Of a DNA stretch of 64,000 nt, positions 47,232-57,775 are shown in pieces. Position 1 is the stretch's first letter, and each line of letters starts with the position of its first letter. The position numbers and the translations under genes are program-made. The stretch comes from Crocodylus rhombifer (taxonomy: Eukaryota; Chordata; Crocodylia; Crocodylidae), in assembly GCA_038503035.1 (NCBI GenBank), contig JAVSML010001085.1, forward strand, positions 1 through 64,000, read 5' to 3'. The notes under the pieces were generated by a model. The model was not told the DNA's origin and searched no databases. It saw nothing but the letters and a program-made list of their open reading frames with translations.

Positions 47232-47910
47232 AAATGCCTCTACACTAATGCTCGTAGCAGGAGGAACTTGCCTTCCAGATAGCTATTGCAAACCCAGACA
47301 TAGTAGGGCTCACAGAAACCTGGTGGGATTCATCCCACAACTGGGCGGTCAACATTAGGGGCTACAGACTATACAGGCGGGATAGAACGGGGAAGAAAGG
47401 CAGGGGTGGCACTCTATGTCAAAGAGCAATACATGTCCTCAGCTAACAGGATGGGGTCAGAGGAGGGGCAGGCTGAAGTGCTCTGGGTCAGAATACAGGG
47501 GGGCTGTGGGGAAAGGGACTTAATGGTGGGGGTCTACTACAGACCACTCAACCAAGGGGAAGAGCTGGACCATGAATTCTCAAGCCAGCTTGCGGAGGCA
47601 CTTAAAGCAAGGGATGTAGTCATCATGGGTGATCTAAATTACCTGGACATCTGCTGGGAGGAGCAGTCAGCCAGGTAGGACCGCTCACAAAAGTTCCTTG
47701 CTGAGATACAGGACCTCCTACCTAACCCAGGAGGTGCACAGTCCCACCAGGGGGAATGCCCTCCTGGACCTGGTTCTGGCCACAGGTGATGACCTGGTGA
47801 GGGGACTCCAGGTTCTTGACCACCTGGATGACAGTGATCATTTGCCTACTGGAACTCACCATACAGTGCAGAGTGTCAACGGCCTGCAGCAAGGCAGTAG
47901 CCCTTGACTT
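47232..47910 (+). pseudogene. CR1 ORF2 endonuclease (APE type), disrupted
   Basis: This domain nicks target DNA in LINE retrotransposition. Visible in order: PDIVGLTETWWDSSHNW (47297-47345), KGRGGTLYVKEQ (with a frame slip), VGVYYRPLNQGEELD (47528-47572), VVIMGDLNYLDICWEEQ (47618-47668; the GDxN metal/catalytic block is kept) and a DDSDHLP block near 47826 that carries the catalytic SDH. Frameshifts and stops near 47400, 47676 and 47700 break it. Confidence 0.85.
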
Positions 47911-48289
47911 CAGGAGGGCCAACTTCAATGAGTTGAAGAGATTGGTAGGAGAGGCACTGGGGTCCTGGAGAGTTGGGGAACTGGGTGTCCAAGATGAGTG
48001 GTCATTCCTTAAGGAGACGATCCTCCGTGCCCAAGGGGTGTCAATCCAAATGAGAATCAAAGGGAGCAAGAGTGCTCAAAAGCCCCCCTGGCTCAAAGGC
48101 ACTCAAGAATGCCTGAAAGCAAAAAAAAAAGGCAGACACCCAGTGGAAGAGAGGGGCTATCACCAAAAAGGAGTATACCTCCATCGCTCAGGCTTGTAGG
48201 GGGGCTATTACGAAGGCTAAGGAAGATACGGAACTAAGGCTATCATCAAGGACAACAAAAAGTCCTTTTTTAAATACATAGGGAGCATG

Positions 48290-49965
48290 AAGAAAGCACC
48301 AGGTAACGTGAGGCCCCTGCGGGATACACTAGGCAATCTGGTGGTCACACCAGAGAAAAAAGCATACCTTTTTAACAATTTTTTTGCCTCCATTTTTTTG
48401 TGCAGGGACCAGGACTCCCCCACTGAGATTCAGGACAGACTTAGGAGAGACTCTGACAGGCCAAGGGTCAGAGAGGACTGAGTTAGGGAACTTCTGGAGG
48501 GGCTGGATGTGTTTAAATCAGCAGGTCCAGATTCTCTCCACCCCAGGGTGCTGAGGGAATTGGCAGGGGTTATCGAGGGGCCTCTGGCATGGCTTTACGA
48601 GCATTCGTGGTGCTCTGGCCAGGTGCCAGACGACTGGAAGAGGGCCAAATGTTGTCCCCATTTTCAAAAAAGGGAGGAGGGAGGACCCAAGCAACTATAG
48701 GCCCGTTAGTCTTATTTCGATCCTGGGGAAGCTCTTGCAGAAGATTATCCAGGAGCACATCTGGGACGGACCGGCGGGGGGGGACAATGCTCGGGAGTGA
48801 CCAGCGTGGGTTCATTAGTGGCAGCTCCTGTCAGACCAACCTGATTGCCTTCTACGATCAGGTCACAAAATCATTGGACACAGGTGTCGCAGCAGATGTA
48901 GTCTTTCTGGACTTCAGGAAGGCCTTTGACACCATCTCCCACCCCATTCTCATTAAAAAGATAGGCAACTATGGCAATGATGCCTACAGTCAGATGGGTT
49001 GCAAATTGGCTGAGGGACCACACCCAGAGAGTGGTGGTGGACAGGTCATATTCGACCTGGGGGGATGTGGGAAGTGGGGTCCCCCAGGGCTCAGTCCTTG
49101 GGCCCATGCTGTTTAATCTCTTTATTAGCGACTTGGACAAAGGGGTGAAAAGCACCCTGTTCAAATTCACTGATGATACCAGGATCTGGGACAAAGTGGG
49201 CACGCTAGAAGGGAGGGACAGGATACAACTGGACCTGGACAGGTTACAGGGGTGGGTGGATGAGAACAGGATGGGATTCAATACTGACAAGTGCAGGGTA
49301 CTGCACTTGGGCAGTAAGGACCAGCAGCATACCTATAGGCTGAGGAACTTCCTTCTCGAAAGCAGCGGCAGAAAGAGATCTTGGAGTCATCATTGATTCC
49401 AAAATGAACATAGGTCGCTAATGTGAGGATGCAGTCAGTAAGGCCAACCGCACCTTGCCATGCATCCACAGGTGCATCACAAGCAGGGCCTAGGAGGTGA
49501 TCCTCCCCCTCTATGCCACACTGGTCAGGCCGCAGCTGGAGTAGTGTCCAGTTCTGGGCGCTGCACTTTAGGAGAGATGTGGCCAGCATCAAGAGGGTCC
49601 TAGAGGGCCACTTGCATGATCTGGGGACAGCAGGGCAAACCCTATGAGGAGAGGCTACGGGACCTGAACCTGTTCAGCCTTCACAGGAGAAGGCTGAGAG
49701 GGGACTTGGTGGCCATCTACAAACTTACCAAGAGGGGACCAGCGGGGAATGGGAGAGACTCTGTTCACCCGTTCACCTCCCAGAGTAACAAGGAATAATG
49801 GCCGTAAGTTGTTTGAGAGTAGGTTCATGCTGGACATTAGAAAATACTATTTCACAGTCAGGGCTGCTAGGATCTGGAACCAACTTCCAAGGGAAGTGGT
49901 GCTGGCTCCTACCTTGGGGGTCTTTAAGGGGAGGCTTGATGATTACCTAGTTGGGGTCATATAAG
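48290..49965 (+). pseudogene. CR1 ORF2 reverse transcriptase, disrupted
   Basis: Reads through KSAGPDSLHPRVLREL (48515), PDDWKRAKCCPHFQK, DQRGFISGSSCQTNL (48799), VVFLDFRKAFDTISHPIL (48899-48952; catalytic-A intact), GSGVPQGSVLGPMLFNLFI (49070-49125) and FKFTDDTRIW (49161-49190; catalytic-C Asp pair intact). The C-terminal KYYFTVRAARIWNQLP (49841) follows. Breaks include a 2-nt deletion at about 48988 shared with the copy at 57776, further frameshifts near 48655 and 49370, and an amber stop near 49491. The catalytic residues are intact while the frame is not. Confidence 0.9.
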
Positions 49966-50032
49966 CCCAGTATTCTCTCCTGCCCAGGGCAGGGCGTCAG
50001 ACCTGATGATCTACTTAGGTCCCTTCCCTATA

Positions 50033-50242
50033 GTTCAGGGGCAGCAGCCTATTTAGATTGTCTAGGCCTCTGAGTGCCAGAAGCTGTTAGGGAGGAGGGA
50101 TAGAAGACAGATCAGTATGAACAGATCTTTTATATACTCTCTTCCCTTAGCATCTATTCTGCCATTGTGAAACACAGGATACCGAGCTAGACAGAAATGT
50201 GGTCTGACCCAGTATGGCACTTCCTATGTTACTCACAGCAAG
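50033..50242 (+). mobile_element. Old CR1-like LINE, right part (3' end)
   Basis: Contains the CR1-type 3' signature GGTCTGACCCAGTATGGCA (50192) followed by CTTCCTATGTTA, and CTGCCATTGTGAAACACAGG (50160). It completes the element whose left part ends at 47165. Confidence 0.75.
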
Positions 50243-51825
50243 ATTTGGAGCAAGGGAATCCAAAGTGCATTCCTTACTAAGCTTTATTTCTTCCTGAGCA
50301 AGTTCTCTTTTATGTTGGGCTCCTGGGTCCCTAACTTATTTTTTCTTTACATGTACTGTTTTAGTGAAGCGTATAAAAGCAATGTTATACATGTTTCAGC
50401 TGTATGTAGAAGAACTACTGTCTTTACAAACATGGGGCCTAGTACTGAAAATATTTTACGGGGCCTAGTACTGAAAATATTTTACACTAGACAATGTTTA
50501 ATCCCTTGAGCAATTACCCATTTTTTAGATTCTAGCACACAGACAGCACACAAAAGTAATAGTCTATTTATGGTACTGTTGGAGTCCCTACCTATAGTCA
50601 TCATTTCCCCCACTTCCTCTCCCTCAATTTTTAGCTTTGAGAGAAAATGTAGTTTTTTTTCCCTTACCACTTTCACCTAGAATATTTTCATGAAATTAAA
50701 AGTATAAAATGTTCATAACCACCCCCCAAAAATAATTTTCATACTATTCTATGCTTTATATCTTATCAGGCATGTTATATCCATTTGCAGTACCTGGTTT
50801 GTGCTTTTATGACACTGTTTTCTTTTTAATTTTATTTCATTTGGTATCTAAAAATATTAACACAAGAATTACATCATCATTTAGTTTTTTATTGTAATAT
50901 CAAACTGGAGTAAAATGTTAACTTCTGAATAAAGAAATAACAGGCCTTCCCAACAAAGCCTATAAAAATATTTTTCAAGATGGCATTTGAAAGATCCTGC
51001 AAAGAAATGCATGTTGAAGGACCTTGCCTTCACATAGGTTTCACTGCCTTCAATGGGGCACTACATGACATAGCAGAAATGGGATTGCAATGTAACAATT
51101 TTATAAATATTAGCTGGTCAATATGGTAAAGTTACTGTAGAGTTGTTAGAATCTCCTCCATGAATGTATCAATCTAGAGTAATAAGCGAGAAGGACCATC
51201 AGAAAATATTTTCTTGATGAAAATATTAGAGCACACAATTGAAAGATAATGGGAAAAAGCTATTAGAGTTCACACAAACCCTACATTCAATCTCCAACAT
51301 ATTGCAAAATTTATTTTACTGTATGGGCAACTAATAGATTTAAGGAGCTATAAGCAATTAAAAAATGATTTCGCGGAGAAGGGAGGGGAACAAGAGTAAT
51401 CAAGATCTAAAGGTATACCCCCTAGAGGAGCAGCGAGGGAAATAGTTAAGAAAAATAACTATTACCAAGACCAAGAAATCGATAGGAAGTTTAAATTTAG
51501 AAGGATCCCCATGTATAAAATGGATGGATGACTGGTGAGGAGGACATCTGTCTAGTCTGTTTTATTGTGTTAACAGCAGTTTCTTTATAATCCTCCTTTC
51601 CTAAATAAATACTACTTTGCTTGAAGAATGCTGTCTGATTAATATATAAACAGTCAGGAAACAACCTGAGGTATTAAAGTATGATCTGCTAAGGTAACCA
51701 TGGTTGATCATAACAAACTGAAACCTAGGGCCCTTTCTGACAGTCTATGGTTCAAACTCAAGAAAGAGATGACAACTCAAGACCAGAGAGGTGGGCATAC
51801 ACAGGGAGATCAAAAGAAGTTAGGA
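50243..51825. other. Intergenic AT-rich DNA
   Basis: Nothing recognised besides the small tandem duplication at 50434-50485. Confidence 0.5.
50434..50485 (+). repeat. Perfect 26-bp tandem duplication
   Basis: Copies 50434-50459 and 50460-50485 are identical (starting GGGGCCTAGTACTGAAAATA). Confidence 0.97.
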
Positions 51826-52799
51826 CAGGGGTGGGCAAAATACAGCTCACAGGCTGGATCCGGCCCACCAGGCCATTCTAACTGGCCTGCAGAGCCCCTA
51901 AAAAATTTAGTAAATTAATATTTATTTGCCCCGGCTCCCTGTCAAAGCTGGCTGGAGCCAGGGGCAGTGGGGCCCAGAGGGAGAACTCAGCAGGCTTGCA
52001 GGCTTAACCAGCCGAGCCCCGCCCACCCCCAGCCACTTCCCTGCTTTTCTGCCCCCGCCCTGCTCCAGCACCATGGGGCTGCAGCTCCTGGCTGCATCCC
52101 CGGACCGCAGCTCCTGGCTGCATCCCCGGACCGCAGAACATGGGACCACACTGGTGGGTGGGTGGGTGGGTGTGTGTGTGTACATGCAAGCAGGCACAGG
52201 GGCAGAGTATGTGCATGTCTGCAGGCATGGGGCAGTGTGTCTGTGCATGTGTGTCTGCCTCTGCCTGCAGGCACAGGGGCAGTGTGTGTGTTCACAGGAT
52301 GAGTCCCACATGCACACCTCTCCATACACATGCACCTACACCTCCCCTCACACTGCCATACACAAACCCCAGCCACCCTCCCCCCCACACACCCACACCC
52401 CACAAACCTATACCCACCTCCCACAATATACAAGAATAAAATTTCATTTTAAGCTATTGTACAGTCAGTTCTGCATACACTACATAAACACATGTAAATC
52501 AGGACAAAAATATTTTTTGAAATCAAATTAATGAATGTTGTAGATGATCACTTTAAAATATAATTTGGAATTGTTCTGGTTCTGAGATGACAAAACCCCT
52601 TGCTGAAAGGAGTACTTCTGGGGGCAAAGGGAGGGACTTCTGGTGGCAAAGGTCAGGGGTTAGGGGGTGGGAATTCTGGTTGCAAGATGGTGACCAGGGG
52701 GTGGGGTATCTGTCAAGGGGCAGGGCTACCCATGTGGCCCTTGACAGCTTGCCAAAACTCAGTAAGCAGCCCTCTGCTCGAAATAATTACCTACCCCTG
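51826..52799 (+). mobile_element. hAT-type non-autonomous element with 8-bp target duplication
   Basis: The left end CAGGGGTGGGCAAAATAC and the reverse complement of the right end, CAGGGGTAGGTAATTATT, are inverted repeats. The flanks AGTTAGGA (51818-51825) and AGTTAAGA (52800-52807) match at 7 of 8. The 974-bp length and ends match the 41493-42459 copy. The interior holds GGGT/GT-rich (52152-52180) and CA/CCCA-rich (52310-52430) simple repeats on opposite strands, so the two halves can pair in part. Long open frames here are low-complexity and not proteins. Confidence 0.9.
52082..52133 (+). repeat. Perfect 26-bp tandem duplication inside the hAT element
   Basis: Copies 52082-52107 and 52108-52133 are identical (starting CAGCTCCTGGCTGCATCCCC). 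Confidence 0.97.
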
Positions 52800-52807
52800 A
52801 GTTAAGA

Positions 52808-53528
52808 GATGCAGTTAGCTAATAAAAGAACAAAAAGTAAGAGACACCAATAGCTTTTAGACTGTATGAATAAAAAGTTTGGTATTCTAACTGGCAAAAT
52901 ATTATCACTAAAAACACTGACCTCTTATGGAGAGAAGGTTAGATAGGAAATAGTTACTGAGGGTGTTTCACCAAACAAATACAGGTTACTATTTGCTGAA
53001 AAACCCTCTCATTTGAAAAGCACTCCCAAAACTGCAACGTACTGGAAAGTGCTTCAATCTACACAGAATGTTAAAGAACAAAAATGGAACCATTAAAAAT
53101 AGGAATTTCAAAGATTATATGGGCTTAAAAATACAGTTACTTCAGCAGGCATTAAAAAAATGTTCTGTGCATATTACAAAACTTGTTATTTCTTTAAAGA
53201 AAATAATAGGATATTGCATCCTCACCCACTGAATGGAAAGAAAACCTAGTCAGACATCTGGACTATTTATAAACAAACAAAGAAACAAAAAAACCCAGGA
53301 TACATGGATAAAGCAGTACTAAGAACTAGTAAAATTCTTCTATGGTCTAGAATACTTGCAACATTTAATAATTCATGACACCACAAAAGGAGGCATCCGT
53401 ATAAATACTAAACAAAACAGCCCTCTGTTACTTTAAAAAATAAAGCAAACTTCAGCTTGTAGTCCAATTCAGGTTCAGATTAAGTGCAGAAATAATAAAA
53501 CTTTCAAATGCAATAATAAATGAACATT
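52808..53528. other. Intergenic AT-rich DNA downstream of CETN3
   Basis: No gene or repeat recognised. The CETN3 3' UTR could extend into this stretch if a more distal polyadenylation site is used. Confidence 0.4.
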
Positions 53529-53911
53529 TTTATTAAAATGAAGTTTGTCAAACCTTTATATATCAAAACTAAGGCCACAGCTAATGCTAACATAAAGTCA
53601 ACTTCAAAAAAATGTATATGATTTAATGTAGAAATTTTATACAAAGCTATTTTACAAATGGGTACTTAAACATTTAAGAAACTTAACACTGTATTCTAAA
53701 ATGAGAGTGTATCATTTATTCTAAAGATAGGATTCGGTTACAAAATACTGAAGTATCAGTACGTAAGATGTGTGTTTCTTTTGGTCCTGTGAGGAAAAAC
53801 CGTTTGTGAATGCATCCAGTGGAATAAATAAAAACATACTGGGGCAACTGCAATGTTAACTGCCAATAATCCTCCCTTTTTTGTGCTGAATTCACGTCTT
53901 TTCTTGTGATT
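53529..53911 (-). other. CETN3: CETN3 3' untranslated region (extent estimated)
   Basis: This follows the stop codon of the CETN3 terminal exon on the minus strand. AT-rich with AATAAA hexamers on the minus strand at 53715-53720 and 53529-53534. The limit is set at the distal hexamer; transcript data would be needed to choose between them. Confidence 0.5.
53715..53720 (-). promoter_or_regulatory. Candidate proximal polyadenylation signal for CETN3
   Basis: AATAAA on the minus strand about 190 bases downstream of the stop codon. A second AATAAA on the minus strand lies at 53529-53534. Confidence 0.45.
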
Positions 53912-53955
53912 TTAAACATCTCCAGTCATAATTGCAATGAACTCTTCCTGATTGA
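53912..53955 (-). CDS. CETN3: CETN3 (centrin-3), last coding exon
   Basis: Centrin-3 is a small EF-hand calcium-binding protein of centrioles and basal bodies, also found with nuclear pore-linked mRNA export factors. On the minus strand, after the splice acceptor CTGTCTCTTTTACCACAG, the exon supplies the last two bases of a split codon (TC, completing an ATC Ile if the previous exon ends in A). It then encodes NQEEFIAIMTGDV and a TAA stop at 53912-53914. Human centrin-3 ends in the same sequence except for a final Ile, whereas centrins 1 and 2 end differently, so the paralog is clear. The exon contains residues 9-12 of the fourth EF-hand loop, including the calcium-binding Glu at position 12, and the exiting helix. 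Loop positions 1-8 must come from the previous exon, which I did not find in this window. The 44 coding bases are too short for open-frame searches. Confidence 0.92.
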
Positions 53956-55194
53956 CTGTGGTAAAAGAGACAGAATGTAGTTAGACAAACATACTAGACA
54001 TCTACAATAGGAAGAACAATATTCTATGTACATACTGCATATTATATCTTCCCATTTACTATTTTAGAACAGTTCCAGTGCTAATGGAGGTTAATAAATA
54101 AAAGCTCTGCCTTCTTTGTTTTCAATTTTTAACAAGTTAAAACTCTTCACTAATGTCTTCATAAACCATAAGGTCAGAATTAAAGGAATTACAGAAAAAG
54201 TATGGAAGTCATGAAAGCCAGAATCAAGCTACTAAGATTAAAAGAAATATTGCATAAGCACAATTTGGAACGGTGTACAGAGTTCTGCTCATTATGAAGA
54301 AAAAATTGGAAAGTTATTTAAAGAAATTAAATGCACTGAATGCCTTCTATTGTTAGAATAAAATATTTTTCTAGACTGCTTTCACTGTGGAGATAGTGAT
54401 GCAATTCCGAAGTTCTGATCAAATTTTGATTTCTATTAAAAGCAGTGATTCAACCCTTACTTTACAGTATAAAAAAATATTCTCTCCCCAAATGTACAGC
54501 ATGTGACAAGTTCAGATTGAATTTTCAGATAATTTAAAAGTATATCAGTTAATTTGTCTCAAGACAATCTTAATAATGAAACAGCCTTTGAACTTTATGG
54601 TTAAAATGTCCTCAAAGTATGCCCAAAATCTACTTAAAAACTGTATTGTACTTGCACTACTTTATTAATGATTGCTAAATTCAGTTCTTATGATTATGTA
54701 AAATACAAAAAGCTAACATGTATACAACTATCTTAGGTGTTGTAAAGAGTCGAAAAGGTCTCAATAGCACAGTAATCGACCTAATGTTAACATCCTTTAG
54801 AAGTTCTAGGACTATAAACTAGCTTGAGTATAAGTGCTTGAAATGCCTTCCAGGCATTGCTTCCTCACATTCATTTCATACCTAGGCAATGCTACCAGAC
54901 GAACTGAAGGAAGAGTGAAAGAAGTCACTGATACACAAAGATATTAGGAGTCAGGGACTAGGCTTTCCTCTTCCAAAACACATATGAACATATATGAACC
55001 CAAGTTAAGTGGCCAGTGCACTCTAAGTAGTTTGTACAGCTCTAGTGTACAAATCTAACAAAGTGAAAGAAAAAGACTAAAGGTTAATGTTATCTTATCT
55101 ATCTTCTAACCATTTTTTATATCATGTGGAAGCAATCTCTTTGAGTTTGTTATTTAAGCTCCCTCTATACATGTAGGTGAAAGGATCTAAGGGA

Positions 55195-56440
55195 TCTGGT
55201 CTACATGTACATGGCAGAACATGCAAATATGGGTGGCAACAGGCATGCAGCTCCCCACTGTAACTCATGGCATTTTAAAGAAAACATTCATTGCTGATTT
55301 GGGGGTAGGGGCTCGAGCTCCACTTCGGAGCCAATCCAGGAGGAGCTGGTGTCTGCAGCCTCTCTTCCCTAGCCCTCCCCACCATCCCCCCTGCGTTTCC
55401 CCCCCTCAGCTCCAGTGCTGCCTGCATGATGGGAGGGGGAGAAAGGAGGAGACAGAGCTGCAGGCTGGGGTTTGCTTCCACCTGTGCCCCCTCCAGCACA
55501 GGCTGAACAAACTTCAGCCCACAGCTCCAGTCTCCCACTTGTCCCCCTCCCATCATGGAGACACCACCAGGGATGAAGCTGGGCTGCTGCAGCCCAGCCC
55601 CAATCAAACAGAAGTTAATGAAGGCACTCTGCTTTGGAGTGCCTTCATCTGAACCCTCATGTAATACCGGTTAACTTGTCACGTGACCGGGCACTTCTAA
55701 AGTGCTCTGCAGATGCTCTACAGCCATGCACTTCTGTCAGGACATGGCTGTAGAACACTTTCAAGGGGCCAAAGACATGACAAATGTCACTTGTCAGCAC
55801 CCTGTGGAATCATGCATTAGATCCAATCACACATTAAATCTAATTTGCTGCGGGGGGCTCCCAGCCACAGGGACCATGTGCAGCCAGGACAGAGCCCATC
55901 AGATGTGGGGATTCTAAGTCCTGGCTACCTATGGGGCACAGCAGGGACTCAGAGCTCTGCCAAATGCCCCTGCTGTGCCCCATAGGCAGCCAGGATTAAG
56001 AGCCCCGTGAGCTGCAGGACTCTCAGCCCCTGCAGCCATGGGGTGCTGGTGTGGTCTCCCAGCTGTGGGGAAGCACCCTAGGACTGGGAGATCAGAGCAG
56101 CCATGATCTCCCAGCTGCTTCCTGGAGTGCTCCCTCACCTCTGTACCTGGAAGACGGCATTGGCTGTGATCTCCCAGGCACGGGGAAGTGTTGTGCTCCC
56201 CCAGTGCCTGGGTGATCTCAGCAGCTACTGCATCCCAGCTGCAGACTGCCTATGTATGCAAATTAAAACTGGATAGAAGCAAGCTGTAAAGTTATTACAC
56301 ATTTTCAAGCAATAACTTTATAGCTGGTTAGACCTTTTTAAGGAGTGATAGTTAATTTGCATGTGTAACCAGTCTAAATTCACTGTGCAGTTAATAAGGT
56401 AATGGTGCAATAGATATAACGTGTGGAGTGGGTCCTTAAT
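55195..56440. repeat. GC-rich composite repeat in the CETN3 intron
   Basis: A GC-rich block with AT-rich flanks. It contains the hairpin at 55920-55994, repeated CTCCCAG/CTGGGAG words between 56050 and 56235, and a CTACAGCCATG ... CATGGCTGTAG inverted pair near 55719 and 55743. It is likely a non-autonomous DNA transposon (left edge near CTGGTCTACATGTACATGG), but convincing terminal repeats were not found. Confidence 0.4.
55920..55994. repeat. 27-bp-arm hairpin
   Basis: The left arm 55920-55946 begins CCTGGCTACCTATGGGGCAC. It pairs with 55968-55994 at 26 of 27 positions around a 21-base loop. Confidence 0.92.
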
Positions 56441-57775
56441 ATTCACAGCTTTAAGCAACTTGTATTCTGAAATGTTTAGAACTGAAAGCAATGTCAACAC
56501 AAAATAAAAGACATTAAAATAGAGGTTAAAATTTTGCAATGCATATCATTAGCTTAAATACGAGACTTATGGATATCTGAAATCATAATAATCCTAAAAC
56601 CAACAACTGCAAATAAAAGTTAAGTTGTCAAGTTTAAAAGCAAATATGGTATTAAAGTAATGGAAATACACAGTTAAGCCACACAAACATTTATTTCTAT
56701 GTCTACCTATTCTTAAATCTACATTGCTCTGCCATGTTAAGGCAAACAAATATAAACATCAGCTTCAGATCACTAACTTTAGATCAGTTTAATCTAATTT
56801 GGGACTGTAAACATTGAAATATAAATCAATCCCATAGCTATGTTATGTTTTACTACAGGTCAAAATTAAAACTGATTGGGTGACTTAAAAGTGCATTTCC
56901 CTAACTTAACAAGCTTAGCTCCTTTTAAAATATAGGTATAATTCTGATATTTTTAACTGTGTTCTGTAATGCCTGGTATTTGGATAGTTATATTTCTATC
57001 ATTTATGTTAATGATATATCGTCTCTACCTTAATTCCATTTTAAATGTAATTTTATTTCTTAAAATAGTAAGCAATGACCTACAAGAGATTTTCAAAATT
57101 ATACCTGAGATTAATGTTAAGAGAAAATTTACATACTGATAAGGTGTTCAAGAACTAAAAGACAATCTTGCCAATTACAAACTAGGAATAAATATTATGG
57201 CCTGTGCTCCCTATTTAACATTAAAAATAACAGACATATGGATCACATTACTGAAGAAAATGTGAAAACTATGTAAGCGCATAAATTAGTTCAAAATAAG
57301 TTTGTTAGTTTCTTTAAAAAAAGAAAGAAAAAGATAGCAAAGACTGAAAAACATGATGGGAATCAAGAAAGAAGATGCATGTTGGCCAAATTGGCTTCTA
57401 CTGCAATAGCTTATACAGTATGCAGTGAAAGTTCAATTCTTAGTGAATGTCTTTTTTAAGTATGGTGCCAAACATAACCATGCAGCACTTTATTCATTCA
57501 GGTACAGAATGACTTCAAGTTTTATTGCATGAAGATGGGCACACCCAAACACAGATATTCTTTAGCCATATGATAAACAAGCACCAATATGCAACATATC
57601 ACACAAGCTACCTTGCTATGCTGAATTTATTACATGAATTCAGGAAATTCTGGAGTTCTACAATAAATGTGAAGGAAGGAATAAGTCAACTTTCAGCTGA
57701 CTGCATGAAAAAAAGTGCATCAGTTAATGTTTTTTCCCCACATTTCCAAGTATGTTTTGCTGGGAAAGGGTGAAG

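Larger units (their letters stand above)
47166..50032 (+). mobile_element. Younger CR1 LINE with near-complete ORF2, inserted into the old CR1
   Basis: The copy runs from the start of the ORF2 endonuclease (TNARS-like codons near 47240) through reverse transcriptase to a CR1 3' region (CAGACCTGATGATCTACTTAGG, about 50000). ORF1 and the 5' UTR are absent, so it is 5'-truncated. The canonical short tandem tail seen at 58960 is missing or degraded, so the exact 3' boundary is approximate. It is flanked on both sides by the two halves of the older element, proving the order of insertion. Confidence 0.9.

Noticed and set aside
51926..52531. 201-codon plus-strand open frame with His/Thr/Pro-rich repeats
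   Set aside because: It is produced by GT/CA simple repeats within a hAT element; frames on both strands are equally open.
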